A stretch of DNA of 64,000 nt, from assembly GCF_003946095.1 (NCBI RefSeq), contig NZ_RHOD01000004.1, forward strand, positions 62,001 to 126,000, read 5' to 3'. A program made the position numbers and the translations under genes. This DNA is from Levilactobacillus lindianensis (GTDB lineage Bacteria > Bacillota > Bacilli > Lactobacillales > Lactobacillaceae). This document shows positions 31,600 to 39,872 of the stretch, one piece after another. Below the pieces are notes generated by a model. That model worked only from the letters and a program-made list of their open reading frames with translations. It ran no database searches and was not told the DNA's origin. Numbering within the stretch: the stretch's first letter is position 1; the number at the start of each line of letters is the position of its first letter.

Positions 31600-32232
31600 T
31601 TAGAGTGTTGCAATCTTTTCATCGATTAATTGAAGAACCTGACGACGAGCGTCAGCGTCTTCTACGAAGTCCAACTTGTCACCATCGATTTGCATCTTAG
31701 GGGACTTGTCGTAATTATTATACCAGTTGACATAGCGTTGGTCGAGTTCCTTGTAGTATTCATACAAGCTCGGGTCATGGTCGATTTGTTCGAAAGAACG
31801 GCCGCGTTTCTTAATCCGTTCTAGCATCGTTTCAAAGGAGATGTTGATGTGAATCAACAAGTCAGGATTCTTCTTGTGTGTTGCGTCAGGAAGTTCTTCC
31901 ATCATGTTGGCCAGTAAGGAGTCATAGATGTCAACTTCAGTGGCCGTAGCCCGTCCTAAATCAGCATTCAAATGAAAGAGTAAGGAATCTTCGAAGATAG
32001 AACGATCGAGCACACTCTCGTCATCAGCGTTGGCTGCCTTGATGCTGTCCAGCCGCTTGTTAAGAAAATAGATCTGTAACAGAAAGGCATACTTCTGTGG
32101 GTTTTGATAGAACAACGGTAGGATCTTGTTGTCATCCACTGATTCATAAAAAGCTGGTTTGTGAAGGTGGTCGGCAAGCAGACTAGTCAAACTAGTCTTG
32201 CCGGCGCCAATGGTTCCTGATAGTACGAGCAT
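31600..32232 (-). CDS. Deoxynucleoside kinase (deoxyadenosine/deoxyguanosine kinase type)
   Basis: 210 aa, P-loop SGTIGAGKTS at residues 4-13, then a DRSIFEDSLLF segment (the DRS/ERS motif of the dNK family) and an RIKKRGRSFEQ lid region with arginines. It phosphorylates deoxynucleosides for salvage, important in lactobacilli that depend on external deoxynucleosides. RBS AAGGAGAG. Two NrdR-box-like palindromes cover its promoter, linking it to dNTP homeostasis. The exact substrate preference is not decided by sequence. Confidence 0.92.
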   Translation of the reverse strand: MLVLSGTIGAGKTSLTSLLADHLHKPAFYESVDDNKILPLFYQNPQKYAFLLQIYFLNKRLDSIKAANADDESVLDRSIFEDSLLFHLNADLGRATATEVDIYDSLLANMMEELPDATHKKNPDLLIHINISFETMLERIKKRGRSFEQIDHDPSLYEYYKELDQRYVNWYNNYDKSPKMQIDGDKLDFVEDADARRQVLQLIDEKIATL

Positions 32233-32285
32233 GCAATCTCTCCTTTATTTACTGACGCACCGGGGACTCCCCCGGAAATTTTTCA

Positions 32286-32333
32286 ACACTACATATTGTA
32301 CCAACCCTACCGTAAAAAGACAATATGTCGTGG
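32286..32333 (-). promoter_or_regulatory. Promoter with paired NrdR-like boxes upstream of the kinase
   Basis: Minus-strand promoter TTGTCT (32318-32323), 17 nt, TACAAT (32295-32300). A perfect 9-bp inverted repeat ACATATTGT/ACAATATGT overlaps both boxes. The two 16-nt windows 32318-32333 and 32286-32301 match the NrdR consensus (ACACWATATATWGTGT) at about 12 and 13 of 16 positions, and lie 32 bp apart, the spacing usual for NrdR box pairs. Confidence 0.65.
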
Positions 32334-32380
32334 GGAATTTCACCTCAGCAGGTCACGTCATTTGTCCCCTTGAGGGATAT

Positions 32381-32419
32381 AAAACGGCGCCTAGTCAAGA
32401 CTTACTCGACTGGGCGCCG
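32381..32419 (-). terminator. Terminator of the amino-acid permease
   Basis: Minus-strand 12-bp GC-rich stem (32408-32419 with 32385-32396) followed by TTTTATAT. Confidence 0.8.
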
Positions 32420-32460
32420 CAGAAAATTTAATTTTATTTGTTGATGATCAAGTCAGACTA

Positions 32461-33951
32461 TTAATCTTTGTTTTTCAGCGTTCCTTCTTCGTGGATTGGC
32501 GAAACGTCAACTTCGTCCAAAGGAATTAACTTCGTGTGGTGCCGAATCTTGTACACCGTGTAAAGAACCAGAACTAATGGCACACTGATGTAGGTGATCA
32601 GGACTTGTTCCCAGTTACCGGTGAAGAAGGATTGTGGGTCTTGACCAACAATCACGGCGACACAGAGAACCAAGGCTAACAGTGGACCCACTGGGAACCA
32701 CTTAGCATGGTACTTCAACTCGCTGAGCTTATGGCCTTGACGAACGAATGCTCGCCGGAACCGGTAGTGTGACAACGCAATCCCGAACCAAGCAATGAAT
32801 CCGGTTAATCCACTAGCAGCCACCAACCACAGGTAAATCTGTGGTCCGGCAATACTGGTGAAGAAAGTCACGGCGGCAACGATAGTCGTTGCAATCAATG
32901 CAGGATAAGGAATCCCATTCTTCCAGGTCCGTTCGAAGAGCTTTGGTGCGTAGCCTTCCTTGGACAAGGAGTACAGCATCCGAGTAGAGGCGTACATCCC
33001 GGAGTTAGCGGATGAAATCACGGAAGTTAAGATAACCGCGTTCATCACACTAGCCGCGGCAGCCAGTCCAGCACGTCGGAAGACCAACGTGAAGGGACTA
33101 ATGGCAACGTCACTAGCGGAAGAGCCCAGTAAATCAGGACTCGTGTAAGGTAAGACGGCGGCAATGACGAAAATTGCTAAGATATAGAATAAAATAATCC
33201 GCCAAAATACCTGGTTGATGGCCTTAGGCACATCGTGTTCCGGATCTTCGGATTCACCAGCAGTGATTCCGACTAATTCGGTTCCTTGGAATGAGAACCC
33301 GGCAACCACGAACACACTCAGAATGGCTGGGAAGCCACCCACGAATGGTGCCTTTTTGTAAGTAAAGTTTTCTAGGCCAGTGGCATGACCACCCATGATT
33401 CCGACGATCGTCATGAACCCGACGGCTAAGAAAACGAAGATCGTGATGACCTTAATTAAGGACATCCAAAATTCGGTTTCACCGAAGGCCTGAACTGACA
33501 TGGCATTGATAAAGACAATCAAGACCAGTGCAATCAGACTCCAGATCCAGCCGGGAACCCCTGGTAACCAGAACTTCATAACCAGAGCCGCCGTCGAAAT
33601 ATCCACGGCAACCGTGATTGCCCAGTTAAACCAGTAGTTCCAACCCATTGCGAATCCGAGTGCTGGATCCACATACTTGGAAGAATAAGCCGCAAACGAC
33701 CCTGAAATTGGCATGTTCGTTGCCATTTCTCCCAAACTTGTCATTAGGAAGTAGACCATCAGGCCCATCCCAATGTATGCTACTAACGCCCCACCGGGTC
33801 CAGCTGTAGAAATGGCAGAACCACTTGCTACGAAAAGCCCGGTACCAATGCACCCGCCTAAAGCAATCATGGAAACGTGACGGGTCTTGAGACCCCGCTT
33901 AACGGATTCCGTGACTTCTGGTGTGGATGACTTTGTAATATCCTGCTTCAT
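32461..33951 (-). CDS. Amino acid permease of the APC family (LysP-like)
   Basis: 496 aa, 12 predicted membrane segments. The N-terminal RGLKTRHVSMIALGGCIGTG and the SAISTAGPGGALVAY region are characteristic of the AAT subfamily of amino acid-H+ symporters. LysP-type lysine permeases look most similar from memory, but the substrate cannot be fixed. RBS AAGGAGG, 8 nt before ATG. It is preceded by a long structured leader with a hairpin that covers the ribosome-binding site. Confidence 0.9.
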   Translation of the reverse strand: MKQDITKSSTPEVTESVKRGLKTRHVSMIALGGCIGTGLFVASGSAISTAGPGGALVAYIGMGLMVYFLMTSLGEMATNMPISGSFAAYSSKYVDPALGFAMGWNYWFNWAITVAVDISTAALVMKFWLPGVPGWIWSLIALVLIVFINAMSVQAFGETEFWMSLIKVITIFVFLAVGFMTIVGIMGGHATGLENFTYKKAPFVGGFPAILSVFVVAGFSFQGTELVGITAGESEDPEHDVPKAINQVFWRIILFYILAIFVIAAVLPYTSPDLLGSSASDVAISPFTLVFRRAGLAAAASVMNAVILTSVISSANSGMYASTRMLYSLSKEGYAPKLFERTWKNGIPYPALIATTIVAAVTFFTSIAGPQIYLWLVAASGLTGFIAWFGIALSHYRFRRAFVRQGHKLSELKYHAKWFPVGPLLALVLCVAVIVGQDPQSFFTGNWEQVLITYISVPLVLVLYTVYKIRHHTKLIPLDEVDVSPIHEEGTLKNKD

Positions 33952-34210
33952 GTTCTTTTCCTCCTTCTTGCTCGAAGGACCTTCTCAACATAGCCCCATA
34001 ACTTTTCACCATGGTGAAGAAATGCACATGACTAAACCATTGAAAGCACTTCATAACGCTTTACGTTGCTATGGCGGTCTCAGAACTTTGAATGCGGTCA
34101 CCCCACCAGATCACAGGCTGTGATTGGCTTTGCTTCCAACATTCGCCACCGTAAAAAACCGCCTTTTTACGGATGAATAAATATTATTAGCGGTACCCTT
34201 TTCATCAACA
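33952..34210 (-). promoter_or_regulatory. Long structured 5' leader of the permease
   Basis: About 260 nt between promoter and permease start. It can form a hairpin near the 5' end (CCGTAAAAA ... TTTTTACGG, about 34148-34172), a TTCACCATGGTGAA palindrome (34006-34019) and a final 6-bp hairpin (33962-33979) whose 3' arm contains the AAGGA of the Shine-Dalgarno. This fits translational control, but no known riboswitch signature was recognised. Confidence 0.5.
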
Positions 34211-34245
34211 CATTGTAGTATAGCTACCGCTATCTGATTTTGCAA
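34188..34245 (-). promoter_or_regulatory. Permease promoter with inverted repeat
   Basis: Minus strand TTGCAA (34240-34245), 17 nt, TATACT (34217-34222). A perfect 8-bp inverted repeat TAGCGGTA/TACCGCTA lies with one arm in the spacer (34225-34232) and the other just downstream of the start (34188-34195); it could be an operator. Confidence 0.65.
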
Positions 34246-34280
34246 GGTTAATTTGGTGTGAGCGCAAATTGTTTTTTTTC

Positions 34281-34811
34281 TTACAAATCAAGACGAAACG
34301 CCAATAAAACTTGTGGTTTTGGGGTCAGGCTCTCCCCAACAGGCAAGCTAACCTCCGGATCCACCACCTGGAAATTTAGTTTTTCCAAAACATGTAAAGA
34401 TCGCGTATTATTTTTCAGAACGGCGGCCCTAATCTCCCGCAATCCTGCATAATGTTGACGAACACCCTGTATACTTCCTCGCAGGGCTTCTGTCATCAAC
34501 CCTTGTCCCCAGTACTCTGGTCGCATCAAGTAGCCTAATTCACGGCTAGTCTCGTCTGGTTCCCCGTTTTCATTGACTACCGGATACCAGACAATCGAGC
34601 CAATATAGCGGTTCGTGGCCTTATCTACGATAGCAAAGGCCATCCCCGTAGCCTTCTCACTTTGAAACCAACTATCCAGCTGTTCCGCGGTTGGGGCCAT
34701 GTTTTGACCGGCCGGTGAAGCAACCTCAGGCATCGAGAGTAGCTCACCATAGGCTGCGCGGTCACTGTCAGTTACCGGTCTAACGATTAGACGTTTCGTT
34801 TCTACAATCAT
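34281..34811 (-). CDS. GNAT family N-acetyltransferase (RimJ/RimL type)
   Basis: 176 aa. It begins MIVETKRLIVRPVTDSDRAAY as in the RimJ/RimL group and carries the acetyl-CoA binding region RPEYWGQGLMTEAL. The acceptor is unknown. RBS AGGAGGGAG. It is divergent from the esterase gene at 34940, with about 130 nt between them. Confidence 0.88.
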   Translation of the reverse strand: MIVETKRLIVRPVTDSDRAAYGELLSMPEVASPAGQNMAPTAEQLDSWFQSEKATGMAFAIVDKATNRYIGSIVWYPVVNENGEPDETSRELGYLMRPEYWGQGLMTEALRGSIQGVRQHYAGLREIRAAVLKNNTRSLHVLEKLNFQVVDPEVSLPVGESLTPKPQVLLAFRLDL

Positions 34812-34939
34812 GATTTCTCCCTCCTAATTTCCGTCACTCGTTGAATTGCGTTACAATAAACGCAACTAGCTTCGCAAGCTAGGCTTTAGATCGGCCTAGT
34901 TTGTTGTCCCTATCATGACTGAAAACAGGAGGTTTCGCA

Positions 34940-35734
34940 ATGAAAATTATCAAACAATCCTTGGCATCCAACTCCAACGCTTACCTACAGGGTTACTTAC
35001 GGCAGGACGCGACCACACCACAGCACTATCCGGCCATGATCATCGTTCCCGGGGGGTCCTACACTCATATTCCCGAACAGCAGGCCGAAGACCTGGCACT
35101 TGCTTGGTCTGCTCGTGGTTACCAGGCGTTCTTTCTACGCTATAGCTTTGTCGCGGAAAAGCAGCCCCTCCTACCGGCCCCAGTCATCGAATTGGCTCAG
35201 ACAGTGGCTAGTCTCCGGCAAAATGCAACAGCCTGGCAAATCGATCCTGACCGCATTACAATCGCCGGATTCTCAGTCGGTGGCCATATCGTTTCCCTCT
35301 ACAATGACCTTTGGCATATCACGGACTTTGCCAAAAAGGTTGGCGTCTCAACCGAAATCCTAAAACCACAGGCGATCATCCTAGGCTATCCGGTCATCAC
35401 GCCTAAGGCTGGGTTCCCTACCGACCCCGCCACACTTGATGCCTGGACCAATGCCCCGGCAAAGATTGCGGCAGACCAGCGCGTCACTGCTGAGAATGCG
35501 CCGACCTTCGTCTGGGCCACTGCGGCTGATCCCCTAGTACCCGTTCAGAACGCTCTCGCCTACGCTCAGGCCTCAATTGCGCAAGGCGTAGACACGGAGC
35601 TTCACTTATTCCACCACGGCCCACACGGCCTCGCACTGGCCAATCCGGTGACGGCCTGGAAGCCAGGAACGGCATTGCCACACGTCGCCCACTGGATGGA
35701 CCTGGCCCAAGAATGGCTGGACGATCTCGACTAA
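34940..35734 (+). CDS. Alpha/beta hydrolase (esterase/acetyl esterase type)
   Basis: 264 aa. The oxyanion segment IVPGGSY near residue 35 and the nucleophile elbow GFSVGGH (serine near 112) place it in the alpha/beta hydrolase fold; aspartate (ATAADPLVP) and histidine (FHHGPHG) complete the triad. It resembles acetyl xylan esterase-like family members; the substrate is unknown. No signal peptide is seen. RBS AGGAGG, 8 nt before ATG. Upstream (34874-34890) is a short CTAGCTT/AAGCTAG hairpin. Confidence 0.9.
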   Translation: MKIIKQSLASNSNAYLQGYLRQDATTPQHYPAMIIVPGGSYTHIPEQQAEDLALAWSARGYQAFFLRYSFVAEKQPLLPAPVIELAQTVASLRQNATAWQIDPDRITIAGFSVGGHIVSLYNDLWHITDFAKKVGVSTEILKPQAIILGYPVITPKAGFPTDPATLDAWTNAPAKIAADQRVTAENAPTFVWATAADPLVPVQNALAYAQASIAQGVDTELHLFHHGPHGLALANPVTAWKPGTALPHVAHWMDLAQEWLDDLD

Positions 35735-35829
35735 CATTGGCACTGTCCGCCTTACCGGCTGATAGATATTAGCTCATGACTCTATGGTCACGCTAACCAA
35801 TCCCTATAAAAAATAAATCCATACAAATA

Positions 35830-35873
35830 GGTCAACACCATTTGGCATAATACCGGATGGCGTTGGCCTTTTT
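35830..35873 (+). terminator. Terminator of the hydrolase gene
   Basis: Plus-strand stem of 11 pairs with one mismatch (35830-35841 with 35857-35868) and TTTTT. The 310-nt gap between the hydrolase and PAP2 genes holds this and the next terminator, and no gene is evident in the rest. Confidence 0.82.
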
Positions 35874-35952
35874 ACATGATTCATGGACACCTGGCACTGA
35901 TAGCACTTTAATCGTGGATAGCCAGCCAGTATCGTTCCCATGACAAAATTAA

Positions 35953-35999
35953 AGAGCACCGCAATAGCCAAGACGATCAGCTGCTGCGGTGCTCTATTT
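35953..35999. terminator. Bidirectional terminator between hydrolase and PAP2 genes
   Basis: 10-bp perfect stem AGAGCACCGC/GCGGTGCTCT (35953-35962, 35986-35995). The minus strand continues TTTAATTTT (PAP2 end), the plus strand ATTTTTAG. Confidence 0.8.
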
Positions 36000-36044
36000 T
36001 TAGTTTATTCAGTCATTAACCCACATGACCATCCGGCCGACAGG

Positions 36045-36713
36045 TCAAATCTCGGAACGTTTCAGCAACGGCCACCCCTGCATCATCGGCGCAAGCCGGA
36101 TGTAGAGTCCTTCGGCTACCTGTAACCACAGGTACGCCAGCAGAACCGCCCCAATCGTATCTGTTGGGAAATGCGCATTGAGATAGACCCGTGAGATCAT
36201 CACCAAGACCATCCAAATAATCAAGACAATTCGCAGTAACCAAGCCTTCCAGGCCCTACCAATCATCGGCAATAGAATCACCCAAATCATCGCAATGACG
36301 AGGAATGTTCCAAACACGTGACCGCTGGGGAAACTAAAGCCATCATCAATCGCCAAATGCGTTGCCGGTCTGTCGCGGGCGACGACCTTCTTCACGAGTG
36401 ACGCGATGACGTCCCCACTAGCCAATGTTGCCAAACACCAAAGTGCTGGAATTTTAAATTTAAAGCCCCAAAGGAAGAACGCCAGCACTAGAACCCAAAT
36501 AATCGCTAACTTGGGCTCAGCTAGACTGGTCACTCCTCGATAAAGTAGCGTTTTCCAACCTGGTTGGTTCTTCTGAATCACGTCAATAATTGACGAGTCC
36601 AAGAAGCTCACGTAGGCATTCTGTGCCTTTACGAAAAACGCAACGACCAGGAAGAGGGCGGTGGCAAGTGTGAACTTCCACGGCCGATCCCGGTCTCGAT
36701 CAAATAGCATCAT
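36045..36713 (-). CDS. PAP2-family membrane phosphatase
   Basis: 222-aa integral membrane protein. It has the three phosphatase motifs KKVVARDRP, PSGH and SRVYLNAHFPTD of the PAP2/undecaprenyl-pyrophosphate phosphatase superfamily. It probably dephosphorylates a lipid phosphate (undecaprenyl-PP or phosphatidic acid) at the outer face of the membrane. It is a single gene with its own terminator. Confidence 0.92.
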   Translation of the reverse strand: MMLFDRDRDRPWKFTLATALFLVVAFFVKAQNAYVSFLDSSIIDVIQKNQPGWKTLLYRGVTSLAEPKLAIIWVLVLAFFLWGFKFKIPALWCLATLASGDVIASLVKKVVARDRPATHLAIDDGFSFPSGHVFGTFLVIAMIWVILLPMIGRAWKAWLLRIVLIIWMVLVMISRVYLNAHFPTDTIGAVLLAYLWLQVAEGLYIRLAPMMQGWPLLKRSEI

Positions 36714-36809
36714 GATTGTAATTCCTTTCGTCTTACCCGATTCTGGGAAACCCCTAGCAATGAGTATACCACCTCCCGCCTAGATTTCTAGAGGGCGGTC
36801 GGGATTTGC

Positions 36810-37259
36810 CTAGCGACGGTGACGCCATGCACGTTGCTGGACCCGATTGACCAATTCTGATAAGAGGAAGCCAAACGCAATAGAACCGGAGATCATCGCC
36901 ACTTGCATCATGAAGACAAAAGCGGTGGCGTTCTGGCCTAGGGCGAAATTCTTAATCATTTGATAAGCTTGTCCTCCGGGCACCAGTGGCACCAGAGCCG
37001 GGATATTGAAGAGGATCATCGGCATCTTTTTAATACGGGCCGCCTGCAGAGAAGCAACCCCAATAGCGAAGGCTCCCAGTAGGTTACCTACCACATAGCC
37101 ACCCCCGCTTAAGACGGTGAATCGGTATAGCAAAAAGCCCAAAACCCCAATCCACCCGCCAAAATTCAAGGCACGTCTTGGGATATTAATGAGGACCCCG
37201 AAGGCCAGTGTCGAGACGTAGGTTCCCGCGACCTCGATAAAAAACTCTAATACTGTCAT
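36810..37259 (-). CDS. Threonine/serine exporter, small subunit (DUF3815/ThrE_2)
   Basis: 149 aa with four to five membrane helices. It corresponds to the C-terminal half of ThrE-type exporters (GLLGA, PALVPLVPGGQAYQ). It lies 12 nt downstream of the DUF1212-type gene and pairs with it as a split transporter. RBS AAGGAG. Confidence 0.88.
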   Translation of the reverse strand: MTVLEFFIEVAGTYVSTLAFGVLINIPRRALNFGGWIGVLGFLLYRFTVLSGGGYVVGNLLGAFAIGVASLQAARIKKMPMILFNIPALVPLVPGGQAYQMIKNFALGQNATAFVFMMQVAMISGSIAFGFLLSELVNRVQQRAWRHRR

Positions 37260-37271
37260 GTCGATCGCTCC

Positions 37272-38027
37272 TTATAAGAACTGCAGGACCATGGCGATCC
37301 CAAATCCAATGGCGGCAGCACTCACTAGGGCTTCTACCGCCCGGGCTGGTCCACTCACCAGATTACCGGCAAGCACATCGCGCACCGAGTTGGTAATCGG
37401 CACACCGGGAACCAGTGGCATGACCCCACCGATGATGATGTCATCGACACTGATCCCCAGACCCAGATGGACGACAAATACGGCAAGAATCCCAATCGTC
37501 GCAGCACCGGCAAATTCTGACAGGAATCGAATCTGGATGAATTTATTCAGTAGATAGAAGACCAGCCAGCCAATCATCCCCACGAAACACGAGATCCAAA
37601 AGTCATGTAGATTGTGACGAAAGACCACTTCAAGGGGACCACTGACCATCGCAGCGGCCAGTAACTGAGCCCACATTGGGAAGTACTTGGTTTCACTGTC
37701 GAGATGGTCTAGCTTGTCAGCAAATTGCCGCAAAGTAATGTCATGTGCAGCAAACGCCCTGGAAAGCTGGTTAACTACGGCAATCTTTTCCAGGTCAAAC
37801 GTGCGCCGCTTGACCGGTTGGATCTGCGCCCCTACCTCACCGTTGATGGCCATGAGAATTCCGGTAATCATCACGAAGAGTTGACTGGTTTTAGCGCCGG
37901 CATTGTGGGCGATTCGCGTCATGGTATCCTCAACCCGTTCGATTTCCGAACCATTCTCAATCATGATGCGGCCTGCCGTTAGCGCCGTATGTAAGATTAA
38001 CTGGTCCCGTTTTTTCTGGCTACTCAC
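37272..38027 (-). CDS. Threonine/serine exporter, large subunit (DUF1212/ThrE)
   Basis: 251 aa, GTG start 7 nt after AGGAGG. The cytosolic N-terminal half has the ENGSEIERVEDTM motif, followed by five membrane helices with MPLVPGVPITNSVRD. Members export threonine and serine by proton antiport in corynebacteria; here the substrate is inferred. It forms an operon with 36810-37259. A TATAAT lies about 40 nt upstream. Confidence 0.9.
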   Translation of the reverse strand: MSSQKKRDQLILHTALTAGRIMIENGSEIERVEDTMTRIAHNAGAKTSQLFVMITGILMAINGEVGAQIQPVKRRTFDLEKIAVVNQLSRAFAAHDITLRQFADKLDHLDSETKYFPMWAQLLAAAMVSGPLEVVFRHNLHDFWISCFVGMIGWLVFYLLNKFIQIRFLSEFAGAATIGILAVFVVHLGLGISVDDIIIGGVMPLVPGVPITNSVRDVLAGNLVSGPARAVEALVSAAAIGFGIAMVLQFL

Positions 38028-38101
38028 CGCAGACCCTCCTGTCGTTTACATTATCTCATTCATTATACGACACTCCACGCCCGCGAGAATATCTGAGTAA
38101 C

Positions 38102-38129
38102 AAAAAAGCGAAGAGACTGTTCTTCGCTT
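38102..38129 (-). terminator. Terminator of the CDF-dtxR region
   Basis: Perfect 9-bp stem AAGCGAAGA/TCTTCGCTT with 6-nt loop and TTTTTT on the minus strand. Confidence 0.9.
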
Positions 38130-38137
38130 CCCATAAT

Positions 38138-38785
38138 TTATTTAACAAAAATGTAGTGGGCCGCCTTATAGCTCACGATGAGTTCGGCATTGTCCGTAAG
38201 GTTCTGAACGGTCACCGGACCCTCAAATGGATCGTGCTTCAAAACCTTCAACTGGTCCCCGATATCTAACTTTAGGTCGCCCAGATAAGTTAAGAGATCG
38301 TGATTGTCGATGAACCGGTCTACCGTGACCACGCTACCATCTTCGGCATCGTTCAACACGGTGTGACTATCCTCGTGATAATGACCTAACCGATCGGGAA
38401 TGACCCCACCATGGGGACAGTGCGTGGGATTACCCAGCATATCGTCCAAGGCATTGATGAGTTTGGGACTCGTGACGTGTTCCAAAACCTCCGCCTCGTC
38501 ATGAACATCAGGCAGGGCATAGCCTAACTTTTCTACCAGAAAGTCTTCCCAAATCCGGTGCTTTCTAACCAGATCCTCAGCCAAACGGATGCCGCGGCTA
38601 GTCAGTGAAATGCCGGCGTATGGGGTGTGTTCTGCCAATCCCTCAGCAGCCATCTTGTTAACCATTTCAGTCACTGAACCGGCAGCAATATTCAAACTAA
38701 TTGCAATCTGCTTGTTGGAAACTTTCTTTTGCCGACCACCTAGTTCGAAAATAATTTTTAAATAATCCTCCTTCATCGGAGTCAT
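38138..38785 (-). CDS. DtxR/MntR family metal-dependent regulator
   Basis: 215 aa from the ATG at 38785 (8 nt after GAGG). It has an N-terminal winged helix (SNKQIAISLNIAAGSVTEMV), a dimerisation/metal domain with VHDEAEVLEHVTS and NPTHCPHGG (including the cysteine typical of iron-type DtxR), and a C-terminal FeoA/SH3-like domain. It would sense Fe2+ or Mn2+. It lies 42 nt downstream of a CDF exporter gene and is likely co-transcribed with it. Confidence 0.9.
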   Translation of the reverse strand: MTPMKEDYLKIIFELGGRQKKVSNKQIAISLNIAAGSVTEMVNKMAAEGLAEHTPYAGISLTSRGIRLAEDLVRKHRIWEDFLVEKLGYALPDVHDEAEVLEHVTSPKLINALDDMLGNPTHCPHGGVIPDRLGHYHEDSHTVLNDAEDGSVVTVDRFIDNHDLLTYLGDLKLDIGDQLKVLKHDPFEGPVTVQNLTDNAELIVSYKAAHYIFVK

Positions 38786-38827
38786 ACTGTTCACCTCATC
38801 TAATTTACGTTCCGAACAACAACTGCC

Positions 38828-39727
38828 CTACTCATGGCGCCAATCATTTGTTTTATGAATCAGGTCTGTTCCCATCCCCCGTCGGCATTCAGCCTGAACG
38901 GTGACGTGGTTAATCCCGTACCGGTGACAGAGGAGCTTTTCAATCTGCCGATACGTGGGTTCAATCTCGGCTAAGGGAAGATTGTCCATGTTCACGTGGA
39001 CAGAGAAAACAATATTGTTTTCGTCAATCAACCAGGCGTGAATGTGGTGGACCCCTTCAACCTCAGGTAACTGGAGAATATCGTGAGCGATGGCTTCGTA
39101 ATCCAGTTCCGGCGCAGCCTCCATTAGAATTCTAAAGGTCTGCTTGATAATCGGCCATGACTCACAGATGATATACCCCGCCACGACAATCGTGATGAGC
39201 GGATCCACCCAACTGATCTGCCAGATGGTAATCAGGATAGCCCCAACGATCACGCCGACCGAAGCCAAAGCATCACTCAACAAGTGTAAGTACGTTGCCC
39301 GAATATTGAGGTTATGCTTAGCCCCTCTGTTCAAGAGTAAGGTCGACAGCAGGTTAGCCGCAAAACTAATCACCGCCACCAGTAGCATGATATCCCCTTT
39401 AACCGGCTCTGGATGTAAGAGTCGCCGAACAGCTTCGACGGCCAGAACCAGTGAGACGATAATCAAGATTCCCGAATTCAACAGGGCCGCTAAAATTTCT
39501 GCTCGCCGGTAACCGAAGGTATTGGTTCGGCTCTGCTGCCGGCCCCCGATCCGATGCGCGACATAGCTCAGAACTACGGACAACGCATCTCCCAGGTTGT
39601 GAAAAGCGTCTGACAATAGGGAAAGACTTCCCGAGAGTAATCCCCCGATGAGTTCAAAAACTGTAATGACCACGTTGAGTACCGTGACCAGTAAGAAGCG
39701 GCCACCCGTCAATCCATTCTGTGTCAT
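38828..39727 (-). CDS. Cation diffusion facilitator (CzcD/ZitB-like)
   Basis: 299 aa, six membrane helices and a C-terminal cytosolic domain. The metal-binding HxxxD-type pairs are visible as SDAFHNLGDAL (helix 2) and HLLSDALASVG (helix 5), the arrangement usual for zinc exporters. It is followed by a DtxR-type regulator. The promoter region contains an inverted repeat over the -10 box. Confidence 0.93.
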   Translation of the reverse strand: MTQNGLTGGRFLLVTVLNVVITVFELIGGLLSGSLSLLSDAFHNLGDALSVVLSYVAHRIGGRQQSRTNTFGYRRAEILAALLNSGILIIVSLVLAVEAVRRLLHPEPVKGDIMLLVAVISFAANLLSTLLLNRGAKHNLNIRATYLHLLSDALASVGVIVGAILITIWQISWVDPLITIVVAGYIICESWPIIKQTFRILMEAAPELDYEAIAHDILQLPEVEGVHHIHAWLIDENNIVFSVHVNMDNLPLAEIEPTYRQIEKLLCHRYGINHVTVQAECRRGMGTDLIHKTNDWRHE

Positions 39728-39746
39728 TTCTCGTCACCCCAATTTG

Positions 39747-39772
39747 GCTCTGCTAAGTCTTATTATCGCAGA
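39747..39772 (-). promoter_or_regulatory. CDF promoter region with inverted repeat
   Basis: CTCTGC and GCAGAG (39747-39752, 39767-39772), 14 nt apart, flank a GATAAT -10-like box on the minus strand; a TTTTCA lies 17 nt upstream of it. It may bind a metal regulator. Confidence 0.45.
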
Positions 39773-39817
39773 GTTTAGGGAGAATGAAAAGGTCCTTTTG
39801 GCACGACCCGACTATGT

Positions 39818-39856
39818 AAAAAGGATTGCCCCAAGATTAACCTGGCAACAATCCTT
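39818..39856 (-). terminator. Terminator of the GNAT gene
   Basis: Minus-strand 8-bp stem AAGGATTG/CAATCCTT with an internal partly paired region, then TTTTTACAT. Confidence 0.75.
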
Positions 39857-39872
39857 CTATATATAAGATAGT

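Noticed and set aside
33952-34250. Lysine riboswitch or T-box before the permease
   Set aside because: The GAGGTGC/AGTA elements of the lysine riboswitch and the GGTGGTACCGCG core of the T-box are missing.
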